Assembly: GCF_946479715.1 (NCBI RefSeq)
Contig: NZ_CAMLHF010000022.1
Span: 1 to 40,465 of the forward strand
From: an uncultured Pedobacter sp.
GTDB lineage: Bacteria; Bacteroidota; Bacteroidia; Sphingobacteriales; Sphingobacteriaceae
Reading direction: 5' to 3'
DNA: 40,465 nucleotides
Below the pieces are notes generated by a model. The model was not told where the DNA came from, did no database searches, and was given only the letters and a program-made list of their open reading frames with translations. The first letter of the stretch is position 1. Every line of letters begins with the position of its first letter. The position numbers were made by a program, and so were the translations under genes. Shown here piece after piece: positions 9,303-16,416 of the stretch.

Positions 9303-10418
9303 CTACCGATCTAACCATTTTTTGAATTCTGCAACTTTGTTCTTGCTGATGATGACCGGTTCGCTGGTCTTAGGATCTGTAACTATTCGCAACTGATTTT
9401 TACCGTATATGAAAATAGTTTTTATTGACCTCATGTTGATGATGAACTGTCTGTTTGCTCGGTAGAAGATATCGTTGTCCAACTGCTTCATGAGTTCGTC
9501 CAGACTATTATTGGTCGAGAACTGCTTGTTGTCGAAGGTAAATATAAGAACGGTACTCCCGTCTAAAAAGAAATAGGCGATCTCGGAAACATCCAGGTGT
9601 ATAAGCTCATCTTTATGGTAGGTGATGATCCTTTTCCGGCCGTTTTCCTTTTCTCGTTCAGGTTGCTGAACCAGTATCTGATCCTGCAGTTTTTCCTGTA
9701 AGGTGTTGAGCTGCAGATTGAGCGTACTCAGACTGTTGATCTTTTCATTGAGGCCTGTAATCTCCTCTTCCAAAGCCTGTTCGTGCCTGCTGTATATCCT
9801 TCTGATCAGCAACAGGCAACACGTAATAATGATCAGGGTACTCAGCAGAAAGCCAATGCTAAACTGCTTGTATAGATCGGAAAGTTCCTGGTGCATTAAG
9901 TCGATATTTGCATGGGAAGCCACAATCCAGTCGCTGCCTTTTACTGGATACACATTTACGATTTCCGAGCTTCTGTGCTGGTCTTCGGGGAAGTTTCTGA
10001 CACCTCCGAGCTTTTGCTGAGAACTGATGACCTCACTAAATGAAATAGAATTCTTTCCTTCGCCCAAGTCAAGTCGGGAATTGTTTTGTTCTATTTTTTG
10101 CCCTATAAGCGCCGGATTGGGATGGCAAAGTTCGATGCCATTCTTATCATACATACAGATGAATTCGCTCTGCACGTCGGTATTCTCGATACTCTGCTGC
10201 AGATTCCGGATCACTTGTGGTTTTTCAATTCCAGTGAGCAGCTGTTGTTCCAGTAATCTGCCAATCTCCCTGCTTTCCCGTTTCCCAGATTCCATTTTGC
10301 TGGTCCAAAGTTTGTCACTGGCGACCTGGTAAAGATAGCGGAAAGAGAAAAAACTGATCAGCAACACAGTGGCAGTAACGGTTATGAAAACGTAGATATG
10401 CAGTCGGGTCTTATTCAT
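9303..10418 (-). CDS. Membrane-anchored sensor with LytTR DNA-binding domain
   Basis: The protein has about 371 residues from the ATG at 10418; an upstream in-frame TTG at 10448 would add ten. Transmembrane helix 1 is about 7-28 and helix 2 about 186-207. Between them lies a periplasmic domain of about 155 residues with ICMYDKNGIELCHPNP, ALIGQKI and VYPVKGSDWIVASHANI, which looks like a PAS/Cache sensor. A coiled coil (about 208-252) leads to a LytTR domain (about 262-368: ITYHKDELIHLDVSEIAYFF, FYRANRQFIINMRSI, VIISKNKVAEFKKWL). It is a one-component membrane regulator: signal outside, DNA binding inside, with no kinase or receiver domain. The ligand and targets are unknown. It is divergent from the cytochrome gene across 204 bases, which may be its target. 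Confidence 0.88.
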   Translation of the reverse strand: MNKTRLHIYVFITVTATVLLISFFSFRYLYQVASDKLWTSKMESGKRESREIGRLLEQQLLTGIEKPQVIRNLQQSIENTDVQSEFICMYDKNGIELCHPNPALIGQKIEQNNSRLDLGEGKNSISFSEVISSQQKLGGVRNFPEDQHRSSEIVNVYPVKGSDWIVASHANIDLMHQELSDLYKQFSIGFLLSTLIIITCCLLLIRRIYSRHEQALEEEITGLNEKINSLSTLNLQLNTLQEKLQDQILVQQPEREKENGRKRIITYHKDELIHLDVSEIAYFFLDGSTVLIFTFDNKQFSTNNSLDELMKQLDNDIFYRANRQFIINMRSIKTIFIYGKNQLRIVTDPKTSEPVIISKNKVAEFKKWLDR

Positions 10419-10586
10419 TTGGGATGCTTGATTAAAGTTCACGTGCAAGAGAAGCCAGCAGAAACTATAAATTTGTGTAAGCCGAATGTCCTAAAAATAT
10501 GGACTTATTCAAAGAGAAAAAATCGGCTTCACCGGCTAATAGTTCCCTTTAAGAGGAAAACAATGGTTCAATCAGCTCGTGGAGAG

Positions 10587-10594
10587 TAGTTTTG
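10587..10594 (+). promoter_or_regulatory. Possible -7 promoter element of the cytochrome gene
   Basis: TAGTTTTG fits the Bacteroidetes TAnnTTTG -7 element and lies 28 bases before the start at 10623. No clear TTG -33 partner is at the usual distance, so this is tentative. Confidence 0.3.
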
Positions 10595-10622
10595 TTTCAT
10601 CATTATCTAATATAAGTAGTAT

Positions 10623-11573
10623 ATGAAACGTAAATGGAAAATTATTATTTGTGTTGCAATTGGCTTAGTATCCCTGCAATTTATAAGGCCAAAAGAAACC
10701 ACAGGCTCTGCACATGGCGTGGCCAGGCAGTTGGGTGGTGTACCCAGAGAAGTAAATGGAATCTTGCAGACTGCTTGCTTTGACTGTCATTCCAATGAAA
10801 CCCGGCTACACTGGTATGACAAGATTACTCCTGTGAATTTCCTGGTCGCTTCGCATATCAGAAACGGAAGAAAAGCGCTCGATTTTTCGAATTGGGATTC
10901 GCTGGCTACCGCGCAGCAAAGTGCTACGCTTTACTATGCGCTCAATAAGATCTTGTCGGGCGAGATGCCACTACCAAGCTATACTGCCGTTCATCCTCAG
11001 GCTAAGATCGATGAAAATGGGATTAAGACATTAAAACGTTATCTGCTTTCCATTTCCTACGACGCTAAACAAGGGAAAGCTGCGCCAAACAACCCTAAAG
11101 AAATAGTGGCTGTGGGTATTGTGCCAGAGCGGAAAGTTAAACCATCTCCCAACGGGATAGCTTATATTCCCGACTATCGAAATTGGAAGGCAATAAGTAC
11201 CACAGACCGTTTCGACAATGGGACAGTACGTATCATCTTTGCTAATGAAACCGCAGTAAAGGCACTGCAGTCAAAAAAAACAGATCCATGGCCGGATGGG
11301 AGTATTTTTGCGAAGACTGCCTGGAAACAGCAACAAAATGCTGATGGAAGTATTTCTGCAGGGAAATTTGTACAGGTCGAGTTCATGATAAAAGATGCCC
11401 GTAAATATGCCAAAACAAAAGGATGGGGCTGGGGAAGATGGAAAGGCGACGATTTGCTGCCTTACGGAAAGACTTTGGATTTTGATACAGAGTGCGTTTC
11501 CTGTCATCAACCTCAGCGAGATAATGATTATGTATTTACAAGGCCAATAGACCTGTTCAATTTTAAAAATTAA
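10623..11573 (+). CDS. Di-haem c-type cytochrome: haem-binding domain plus cytochrome P460 domain
   Basis: The protein has 316 residues with an N-terminal signal/anchor (about 1-22). The first haem motif CFDCH (residues 52-56) sits in a haem-binding domain of the type HSNETRLHWYDKITPVNFLV, with GEMPLPSYTAVHPQA as the distal Met region. The second half is a cytochrome P460-like domain (about 175-300: FDNGTVRIIFANETAV, WPDGSIFAKTAWKQ, GWGWGRW) with a second haem motif CVSCH (291-295). It is a periplasmic redox protein; P460 proteins elsewhere oxidise hydroxylamine or detoxify NO-related species, but here the substrate is unknown. The next gene starts six bases after the stop and encodes a related haem-less lipoprotein. 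It does not look like part of a PUL. Confidence 0.88.
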   Translation: MKRKWKIIICVAIGLVSLQFIRPKETTGSAHGVARQLGGVPREVNGILQTACFDCHSNETRLHWYDKITPVNFLVASHIRNGRKALDFSNWDSLATAQQSATLYYALNKILSGEMPLPSYTAVHPQAKIDENGIKTLKRYLLSISYDAKQGKAAPNNPKEIVAVGIVPERKVKPSPNGIAYIPDYRNWKAISTTDRFDNGTVRIIFANETAVKALQSKKTDPWPDGSIFAKTAWKQQQNADGSISAGKFVQVEFMIKDARKYAKTKGWGWGRWKGDDLLPYGKTLDFDTECVSCHQPQRDNDYVFTRPIDLFNFKN

Positions 11574-11579
11574 GCGATC

Positions 11580-12053
11580 ATGAAAAGGAAATCAATTATA
11601 GGAATGATCTTATTCGGTTTGGCGTTAACATTAGGTTGCAGTTCGGAACTTAACGATAGTTTGAATGATGAAGCCTCAGTTGGATCTGTTCAGGGGCTAC
11701 CCGAAAATCCCTTACTGCTAACCGCTCTCACAACAAGCATTCGTCCTGATAACGGTACCACGTCTACACTTTATGGAAATAAAATAGCCGTACACCATAC
11801 AAGCACCCAAGAGAATACCTATCCGGCTGGTACGGTTCTGTATAACGTTACCTGGAAACAAAAAGCAGATCCCCACTGGTTTGGGGCTCGTGTGCCAGGG
11901 AAAGTATTTTCGGTTGAGCGTGTTTCGATCGGCCTAAGTGGTGAAATGGTATATGAACTCTATAAGGGGAGTCCCTTAAGATTGGTGGCGGCTTCTGATC
12001 ACATACAAAGGTTGTCGCAAGTGCTATCCATTAAACCAGCCGTATCGCCATAG
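11580..12053 (+). CDS. Small lipoprotein resembling a haem-less cytochrome P460 domain
   Basis: The protein has 157 residues; the lipobox LTLGC places the lipidated Cys at residue 20. By eye the body aligns with the P460 half of the preceding protein: DNGT, then (I/L)(F/Y)(A/G)N...AV, then a YPAGTVLYNVTWKQ segment matching WPDGSIFAKTAWKQ, and GK followed by a hydrophobic strand. It lacks any CxxCH motif, so it should not carry covalent c-type haem. It starts six bases after the cytochrome gene and is almost certainly co-transcribed. A partner or scaffold for the cytochrome is plausible; the relationship is my own alignment and should be tested. Confidence 0.7.
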   Translation: MKRKSIIGMILFGLALTLGCSSELNDSLNDEASVGSVQGLPENPLLLTALTTSIRPDNGTTSTLYGNKIAVHHTSTQENTYPAGTVLYNVTWKQKADPHWFGARVPGKVFSVERVSIGLSGEMVYELYKGSPLRLVAASDHIQRLSQVLSIKPAVSP

Positions 12054-12107
12054 GTCAGATAGGAACTATAAAATTTCTATTAGCAAAGGATAGCTGTAGC
12101 CAGTCGG

Positions 12108-12138
12108 TATATTGTATATAATATATATTGTATATTTG
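12108..12138 (+). promoter_or_regulatory. GntR operator and promoter of the GntR gene
   Basis: TATATTGTATATAATATA (12108-12125) differs by one base from the perfect palindrome found at 12937 and 16318. A second half-site, TATATTGTATA, overlaps its end at 12124-12134. TATATTTG at 12131-12138 fits the TAnnTTTG -7 element and sits 23 bases before the TTG start at 12162. The best -33 TTG (12112-12114) is only 16 bases away, which is short. The arrangement indicates autorepression. Confidence 0.7.
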
Positions 12139-12161
12139 ATCATCATTTAAAATTTGCAACA

Positions 12162-12845
12162 TTGAAAGATAAAATACAATCCGATTCATTAAGCCAGTTA
12201 GCTGATCCAACTTATTCCAGGGTACGGGAAAAATTAAGAGAAGATATTCTTTCTGGTTATTTTATTTCGGGAGAAAGGCTTAAGATCGCTGAGTTGGTTG
12301 AGCGATATAAAGTAAGCCAGATGCCGATAAGAGAAGCATTGCAACAATTGCAAGGTGAAGGATTGCTGATCATTGAACCAAATAAAGGGGCGCATGTCAG
12401 AAAAGTTGATCAGCAATTTTTAGAGAATATTTATGAGATCAGGCAGCTAATTGAAGTTTATCTTACGGTAAAGTGTATAGAGAACCTAAAGGAAAAGGAT
12501 CTGAAGCTGCTCAATCAACTGCAAAAAGGTTACGAAACAGCCGCATCAAAGAAGGATTATACCGGCTGTTTACAATTCAACAAGCGTTTCCATTCTGCAA
12601 TTTATGAATTGGCCAATAATGCAGAAGGTTTGCAAATATTGGAGAAACACTGGCAGCTCATTAATACGCTGCGCCTTACTTATGGATTTGGTGTAGAGCG
12701 AACAAACGAGGTTATAGAAGAACACCGTGCAATAATTAGCGCCCTGGAAAACAGAAGCCCAGTAGAGGTGGAAGCTGCGGCAGCCAGGCATTGTGTTAAT
12801 GCCAAAGCAGACCTCCTACGTCAGATAGGAGATAGATTAAAATAG
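12162..12845 (+). CDS. FadR-subfamily GntR transcriptional regulator (FCD domain)
   Basis: The protein has 227 residues. The start is a TTG at 12162; no in-frame ATG lies upstream, and the next ATG falls inside the DNA-binding domain. The winged helix covers about 14-80 (YSRVREKLREDILSGYF, GERLKIAELVERYKVSQMPI, REALQQLQGEG). The all-helical FCD domain covers about 88-215, with His in KRFHSAIYELANN, EEHRAI and AARHC, the typical metal-binding positions. FCD regulators usually respond to organic acids or sugar acids. The conserved palindromes before this gene, the dehydratase operon and the PUL 2 SusC operon are its likely binding sites. It is the local repressor of PUL 2, released by a sugar-acid breakdown product; the ligand is inferred. 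Confidence 0.93.
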   Translation: MKDKIQSDSLSQLADPTYSRVREKLREDILSGYFISGERLKIAELVERYKVSQMPIREALQQLQGEGLLIIEPNKGAHVRKVDQQFLENIYEIRQLIEVYLTVKCIENLKEKDLKLLNQLQKGYETAASKKDYTGCLQFNKRFHSAIYELANNAEGLQILEKHWQLINTLRLTYGFGVERTNEVIEEHRAIISALENRSPVEVEAAAARHCVNAKADLLRQIGDRLK

Positions 12846-12933
12846 TATTTATTCATTTTTAAGGTAATGGAGTTAGGATGTTGCTAATAAAACCGCAGCT
12901 ATTTTATAGTATTTATAATTGTTTGTTAATATA

Positions 12934-12963
12934 TTGTATATTGTATACAATATATTAAATTTG
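12934..12963 (+). promoter_or_regulatory. GntR operator inside the promoter of the dehydratase operon
   Basis: TTG at 12934-12936 and TAAATTTG at 12956-12963 form a well-spaced Bacteroidetes promoter (19-base spacer). The spacer is almost exactly filled by the perfect 18-bp palindrome TATATTGTATACAATATA (12937-12954). An extra half-site, ATATTGTATA, lies at 12931-12940. A bound repressor would block RNA polymerase directly. Start of translation is 44 bases downstream. Confidence 0.85.
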
Positions 12964-13007
12964 AATTATTATGAAATGCTACCAGCAGAAATTATAAGTA
13001 CATTATT

Positions 13008-14174
13008 ATGAAGATCACTGAAATTAAAACCTTTATTTGCCATTCCTACAGAACAAACTGGGTATTTGTGAAAGTAATCACAGATTCTGGTCTTTATGGA
13101 GTAGGTGAGGCAACGCTGGAAATGAGGGAATTAACTGTTGTGCAGGCGGTAAATGAACTTAAAAGGTATTTAATAGGTAAAGACCCTCATCATATAGAAG
13201 CAATCTGGCACGATTGCTATCGCGATGCCTATTGGCGGGGTGGGGTAGTTTTAATGAGTGCACTTGCTGCAGTTGATATGGCATTATGGGATATCAAAGG
13301 GAAAGATCTGGGAGTGCCGGTCTATCAGTTACTGGGCGGAAAAGTAAGAGATGCTGTTCCATGTTATGCAAATGGATGGTTTGCCCCGGCTAAAACGCCC
13401 GAAGAATTTGCTGAAAAGGCTAAAGAAGCCGTTAAAAAGGGATTTAAAGGTCTGAAATGGGATCCTTTTGGTTCGGCCTATATGAACCTGACCAAAAAAG
13501 AATTTGCTTATGCTTTGAAGTGCATTGCCGCTGTAACAGATGCTGTTGGAAAAGAAATAGATATTTTAATTGAAGGGCACGGGCGGTTTAACATGCCAAC
13601 AGCCATTAGGGTGGCTCATGCCCTGGAAGATTTTGACATTACCTGGTTTGAAGAACCTATTCCGCCAGACCACATGGAAGGATTGGCCCAGTTAAGAAAA
13701 AAAACTAAAGTTCCGATTGCAGCAGGGGAACGTTTGTACAGCAGATGGGATTATCGAAGTTTTCTAAACCAGGATTGTGCAGATTTTATTCAACCTGATG
13801 TGAGTCATGCTGGAGGTATCTCTGAAATAAAAAAGATTGCTGCGATGGCTGAGTGCTATTATATACCTCTTTGTCCTCACAATCCTAGCGGACCTGTAGC
13901 AAATGCAGCAACCTTGCATATTGCAGCTTCCACGCCTAATTTTCATTTCCTTGAAACGATGAGCAGCGATGTACCTTACCGAAACAAAATAAGTACTGAA
14001 AAAATTGAATTTACCAATGGAATGATGCAAATTAACGATTTGCCTGGTCTTGGAATAGACATCAATGAAGAAGCAATCAAGGAGTATGCATATGAACCAA
14101 GAGACTTAAGGCACTACAATGGTAAGCTTACTGAAATAAGACCGCAAGATGCCATCGGCTATTTTGCTAAATAA
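13008..14174 (+). CDS. Enolase-superfamily sugar-acid dehydratase (galactonate-dehydratase-like)
   Basis: The protein has 388 residues with the mandelate racemase/muconate lactonising fold: N-terminal capping domain (about 1-115) and TIM barrel. Metal-ligand positions are E189 (LIEGHGRF), E215 (WFEEP) and E241 (AAGER). H191 and H291 (CPHNPSGP) match the catalytic His pair of D-galactonate dehydratase, and E316 (FLET) closes the site. The WRGGVVLMSALAAVDMALWD segment also resembles that family. The first ligand is Glu rather than the Asp of the E. coli enzyme, so the substrate may differ. It probably dehydrates a sugar acid to a 2-keto-3-deoxy acid in the cytoplasm. It leads an operon with an MFS importer (15 bases on) and an SDR, under the GntR operator. 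Confidence 0.88.
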   Translation: MKITEIKTFICHSYRTNWVFVKVITDSGLYGVGEATLEMRELTVVQAVNELKRYLIGKDPHHIEAIWHDCYRDAYWRGGVVLMSALAAVDMALWDIKGKDLGVPVYQLLGGKVRDAVPCYANGWFAPAKTPEEFAEKAKEAVKKGFKGLKWDPFGSAYMNLTKKEFAYALKCIAAVTDAVGKEIDILIEGHGRFNMPTAIRVAHALEDFDITWFEEPIPPDHMEGLAQLRKKTKVPIAAGERLYSRWDYRSFLNQDCADFIQPDVSHAGGISEIKKIAAMAECYYIPLCPHNPSGPVANAATLHIAASTPNFHFLETMSSDVPYRNKISTEKIEFTNGMMQINDLPGLGIDINEEAIKEYAYEPRDLRHYNGKLTEIRPQDAIGYFAK

Positions 14175-14189
14175 TTTTTAAAATGAAAA

Positions 14190-15452
14190 ATGATCAGATA
14201 TAACGCTCCTGATAGTTTAAAATCCAAATCCTTTAATTGGGAGTTGATTATTCTGCTATGGCTGGTCTTTTTCTTTAACCAGGCAGACCGACAGGTATTT
14301 AATGTGATCCTGCCACAAATTAAAATAAGTCTGCAGCTTACAGACGCTGAATTGGGTATGATTGCTTCGGTATTTATTTGGGCGATAGGATTATGCGTGC
14401 CTTTAAGCGGATATATTGGCGATGTTTTCAGTAAGAAAAAAGTGATCATTTTTAGTCTGCTGTTGTGGAGTGTTGCAACCTTTTTTACCGGATTTAGTGC
14501 AGGACTGATCCATCTGGTAATACTGAGGGGAATTGTGGGGAGCAGTGAATCTTTTTATGCCCCGGCGGCTAACGCACTTATAGGAGACACCTATAAGGAT
14601 AAAACAGGGCTTGCTATGGCCATACATCAGACAGCGCTTTATGCAGGGATTATTATGAGCGGACTGATTGGCGCATTGATAGCAGAAAGGTTTGGGTGGA
14701 GTGTGGCTTTTTACATTTTTGGAGGAATAGGAATTGTACTCTCCATTGTACTTGTTGTAAGGTTTAAAAAAGATATTTTACCTGATACTGATTCTTTAGT
14801 AATCAAGAAAAAGGTGACCGTTTTTGACGGCTTAAAAGGACTATTTCAAAAGAAAACAGCAGTATTGCTGACTATGGCATTTGCCTGTATGATATTCGTG
14901 AATGTTGGCTACCTAACCTGGGCGCCAACATTTTTACATGAAAAATACAAGCTCTCTCTAGCAAACGCCGGCTTTTCCTCCATGTTTTATCATCATGTTT
15001 TTGCATTCTTGGGGGTGCTGGCCGGCGGGCGCTTTTCTGACTACCTGGCGAAGACGAATGTTGCTTCAAGATTAAAATTGCAAGCACTAGGTTTACTGTT
15101 GGGCAGCCCTTTTATTTATCTGCTGGGCTCAGCAAATGAGCTGATTTGGGTGTATGCAGGTATGGGGTTTTTTGGTTTTTTTAGAGGCATTTATGACTCT
15201 AATATTTACGCATCGCTATTTTTGGTCACTGCCCCCGGAGTAAGGGCATCTGTTTCAGGCGCAATGATTATGTTTGCTTTTTTAATAGGCGCTTTTGCAC
15301 CATGGATCTTAGGGACGATAAAACCTACATTAGGATTGTCTAGTGGTCTATCAGCGTTATCCCTTGTTTATTTGCTGGGGAGCATTTTTATTTTTATTGC
15401 GTTAAGATTTACCCTGGCTAAAGAAATACATGTGGATGCAGAGGCAACATAA
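14190..15452 (+). CDS. MFS transporter, likely sugar-acid importer
   Basis: The protein has 420 residues and about 12 hydrophobic helices. The loop 2-3 motif is GYIGDVFSKKK, and the equivalent in the second half is GGRFSDYLAK, both typical of MFS carriers. The centre has a short charged loop (KKDILPDTDSLVIKKK). The N-terminal helix carries FFFNQADRQVFNVILPQI, common in the anion/hexuronate type of MFS. The start at 14190 is fixed because the nearby ATG at 14183 leads to a stop after six codons. It lies between the dehydratase and SDR genes in the same operon and probably brings the sugar acid released by PUL 2 enzymes across the inner membrane. Substrate is inferred from context. Confidence 0.9.
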   Translation: MIRYNAPDSLKSKSFNWELIILLWLVFFFNQADRQVFNVILPQIKISLQLTDAELGMIASVFIWAIGLCVPLSGYIGDVFSKKKVIIFSLLLWSVATFFTGFSAGLIHLVILRGIVGSSESFYAPAANALIGDTYKDKTGLAMAIHQTALYAGIIMSGLIGALIAERFGWSVAFYIFGGIGIVLSIVLVVRFKKDILPDTDSLVIKKKVTVFDGLKGLFQKKTAVLLTMAFACMIFVNVGYLTWAPTFLHEKYKLSLANAGFSSMFYHHVFAFLGVLAGGRFSDYLAKTNVASRLKLQALGLLLGSPFIYLLGSANELIWVYAGMGFFGFFRGIYDSNIYASLFLVTAPGVRASVSGAMIMFAFLIGAFAPWILGTIKPTLGLSSGLSALSLVYLLGSIFIFIALRFTLAKEIHVDAEAT

Positions 15453-15469
15453 ATTTAAATAGTATCATT

Positions 15470-16222
15470 ATGAGCGAATTAACTGGAAAAACTGCATTGA
15501 TAACCGGTTCTTTAAGGGGTATTGGCAAAAGTATAGCCCTAACTCTGGCGGAAAAGGGAGCAGATATTATACTTAACGACCTGGCGGAAAGTGAAGACCT
15601 TGAGGAAACGGCGGACAGGATAAGGGCTTTTAACCGTAAGGTATTCTTTAAAGCTGCGGATGTAAGTAGAGAAAAAGATGTGGAAGCACTCTTTTCATTT
15701 GCTAAAAACAGCACAGGTAAACTAGATATCCTGGTCAATAATGCAGGAACATCTCAAGCCAAAGATATCTTTGACACCAGTCTTGATGATTGGGAACATG
15801 TTTTAGGAACCAATCTTACCAGTTGCTTTTTGTGCGCCAAGTATGCTATGCAAATCATGAGAGAACAGAAGGATGGGAGGATCATTAATATTAGTTCAGT
15901 GGTAGGGCAACAGGGAGCACTATATGGCCATGTACATTATTCAGCCAGTAAAAGTGCAATTTTAGGATTAACAAAAACGCTAGCCAGAACCGGTGCCCCA
16001 TTAGGGATCAGGGTAAATTGCATTGCCCCGGGTATTATTGAAACCGATTTACTTGTCCAAACACATGGAAATGAGGGTGTTGTAAGGATTTCTGAGAATG
16101 TGCCTTTGGGGATAGGACAGCCACGTGATATTGGCTTGGCAGTAGCTTTCCTTGCAGGTGAAGGTGGTAATTACATTACGGGAGCAACCATTGATATTAA
16201 TGGGGGACTTTATTTTCGTTGA
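15470..16222 (+). CDS. Short-chain dehydrogenase/reductase (SDR)
   Basis: The protein has 250 residues, a classical SDR. The cofactor motif is TGSLRGIG (12-19); NNAG at 90-93; active-site Asn115, Ser142/143 (NISSVV), Tyr157 and Lys161 (YSASK). ITGATIDINGG near the C-terminus is typical. An acidic residue near the end of beta-2 (NDLAE) favours NAD over NADP. It would oxidise or reduce a sugar, sugar acid or keto-deoxy acid. Next to the dehydratase it could act before it (sugar to aldonate) or after it (as in the L-fuconate pathway, where an SDR oxidises the keto-deoxy acid). Last gene of the cytoplasmic operon; 194 bases follow before SusC. Confidence 0.93.
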   Translation: MSELTGKTALITGSLRGIGKSIALTLAEKGADIILNDLAESEDLEETADRIRAFNRKVFFKAADVSREKDVEALFSFAKNSTGKLDILVNNAGTSQAKDIFDTSLDDWEHVLGTNLTSCFLCAKYAMQIMREQKDGRIINISSVVGQQGALYGHVHYSASKSAILGLTKTLARTGAPLGIRVNCIAPGIIETDLLVQTHGNEGVVRISENVPLGIGQPRDIGLAVAFLAGEGGNYITGATIDINGGLYFR

Positions 16223-16305
16223 GGGTTTTTTATCTAAATGGTGCTATATCGATTTGATTATTAATATAATCATCTTTTTTTAGTCGTTTTATTGCAGTAT
16301 TTGTA

Positions 16306-16352
16306 TTAATATAATTATATATTGTATACAATATATAATTATATTAAGTTTG
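16306..16352 (+). promoter_or_regulatory. GntR operator with 42-bp palindrome in the SusC promoter
   Basis: Bases 16306-16347 form a perfect 42-bp palindrome, all A/T except one G and one C in the central TTGTATACAA. Its middle 18 bases (16318-16335) are TATATTGTATACAATATA, identical to the site at 12937. TTG (16322-16324) and TAAGTTTG (16345-16352) make a promoter with a 20-base spacer that overlaps the palindrome. SusC starts 64 bases further on. A terminator role for the SDR operon is less likely because no T-run follows. Confidence 0.85.
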
Positions 16353-16416
16353 TATATGAGTCTGTAATTCCTGCCGGATCAGACATAGGATTGATTTTAC
16401 ACTAACCAAATATAAT

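Noticed and set aside
12971..12997. Eight-codon open frame (ATG to TAA) in the leader of the dehydratase gene
   Set aside because: It would begin almost at the predicted transcript start and has no coding signal; an ATG by chance is likely in this AT-rich leader.
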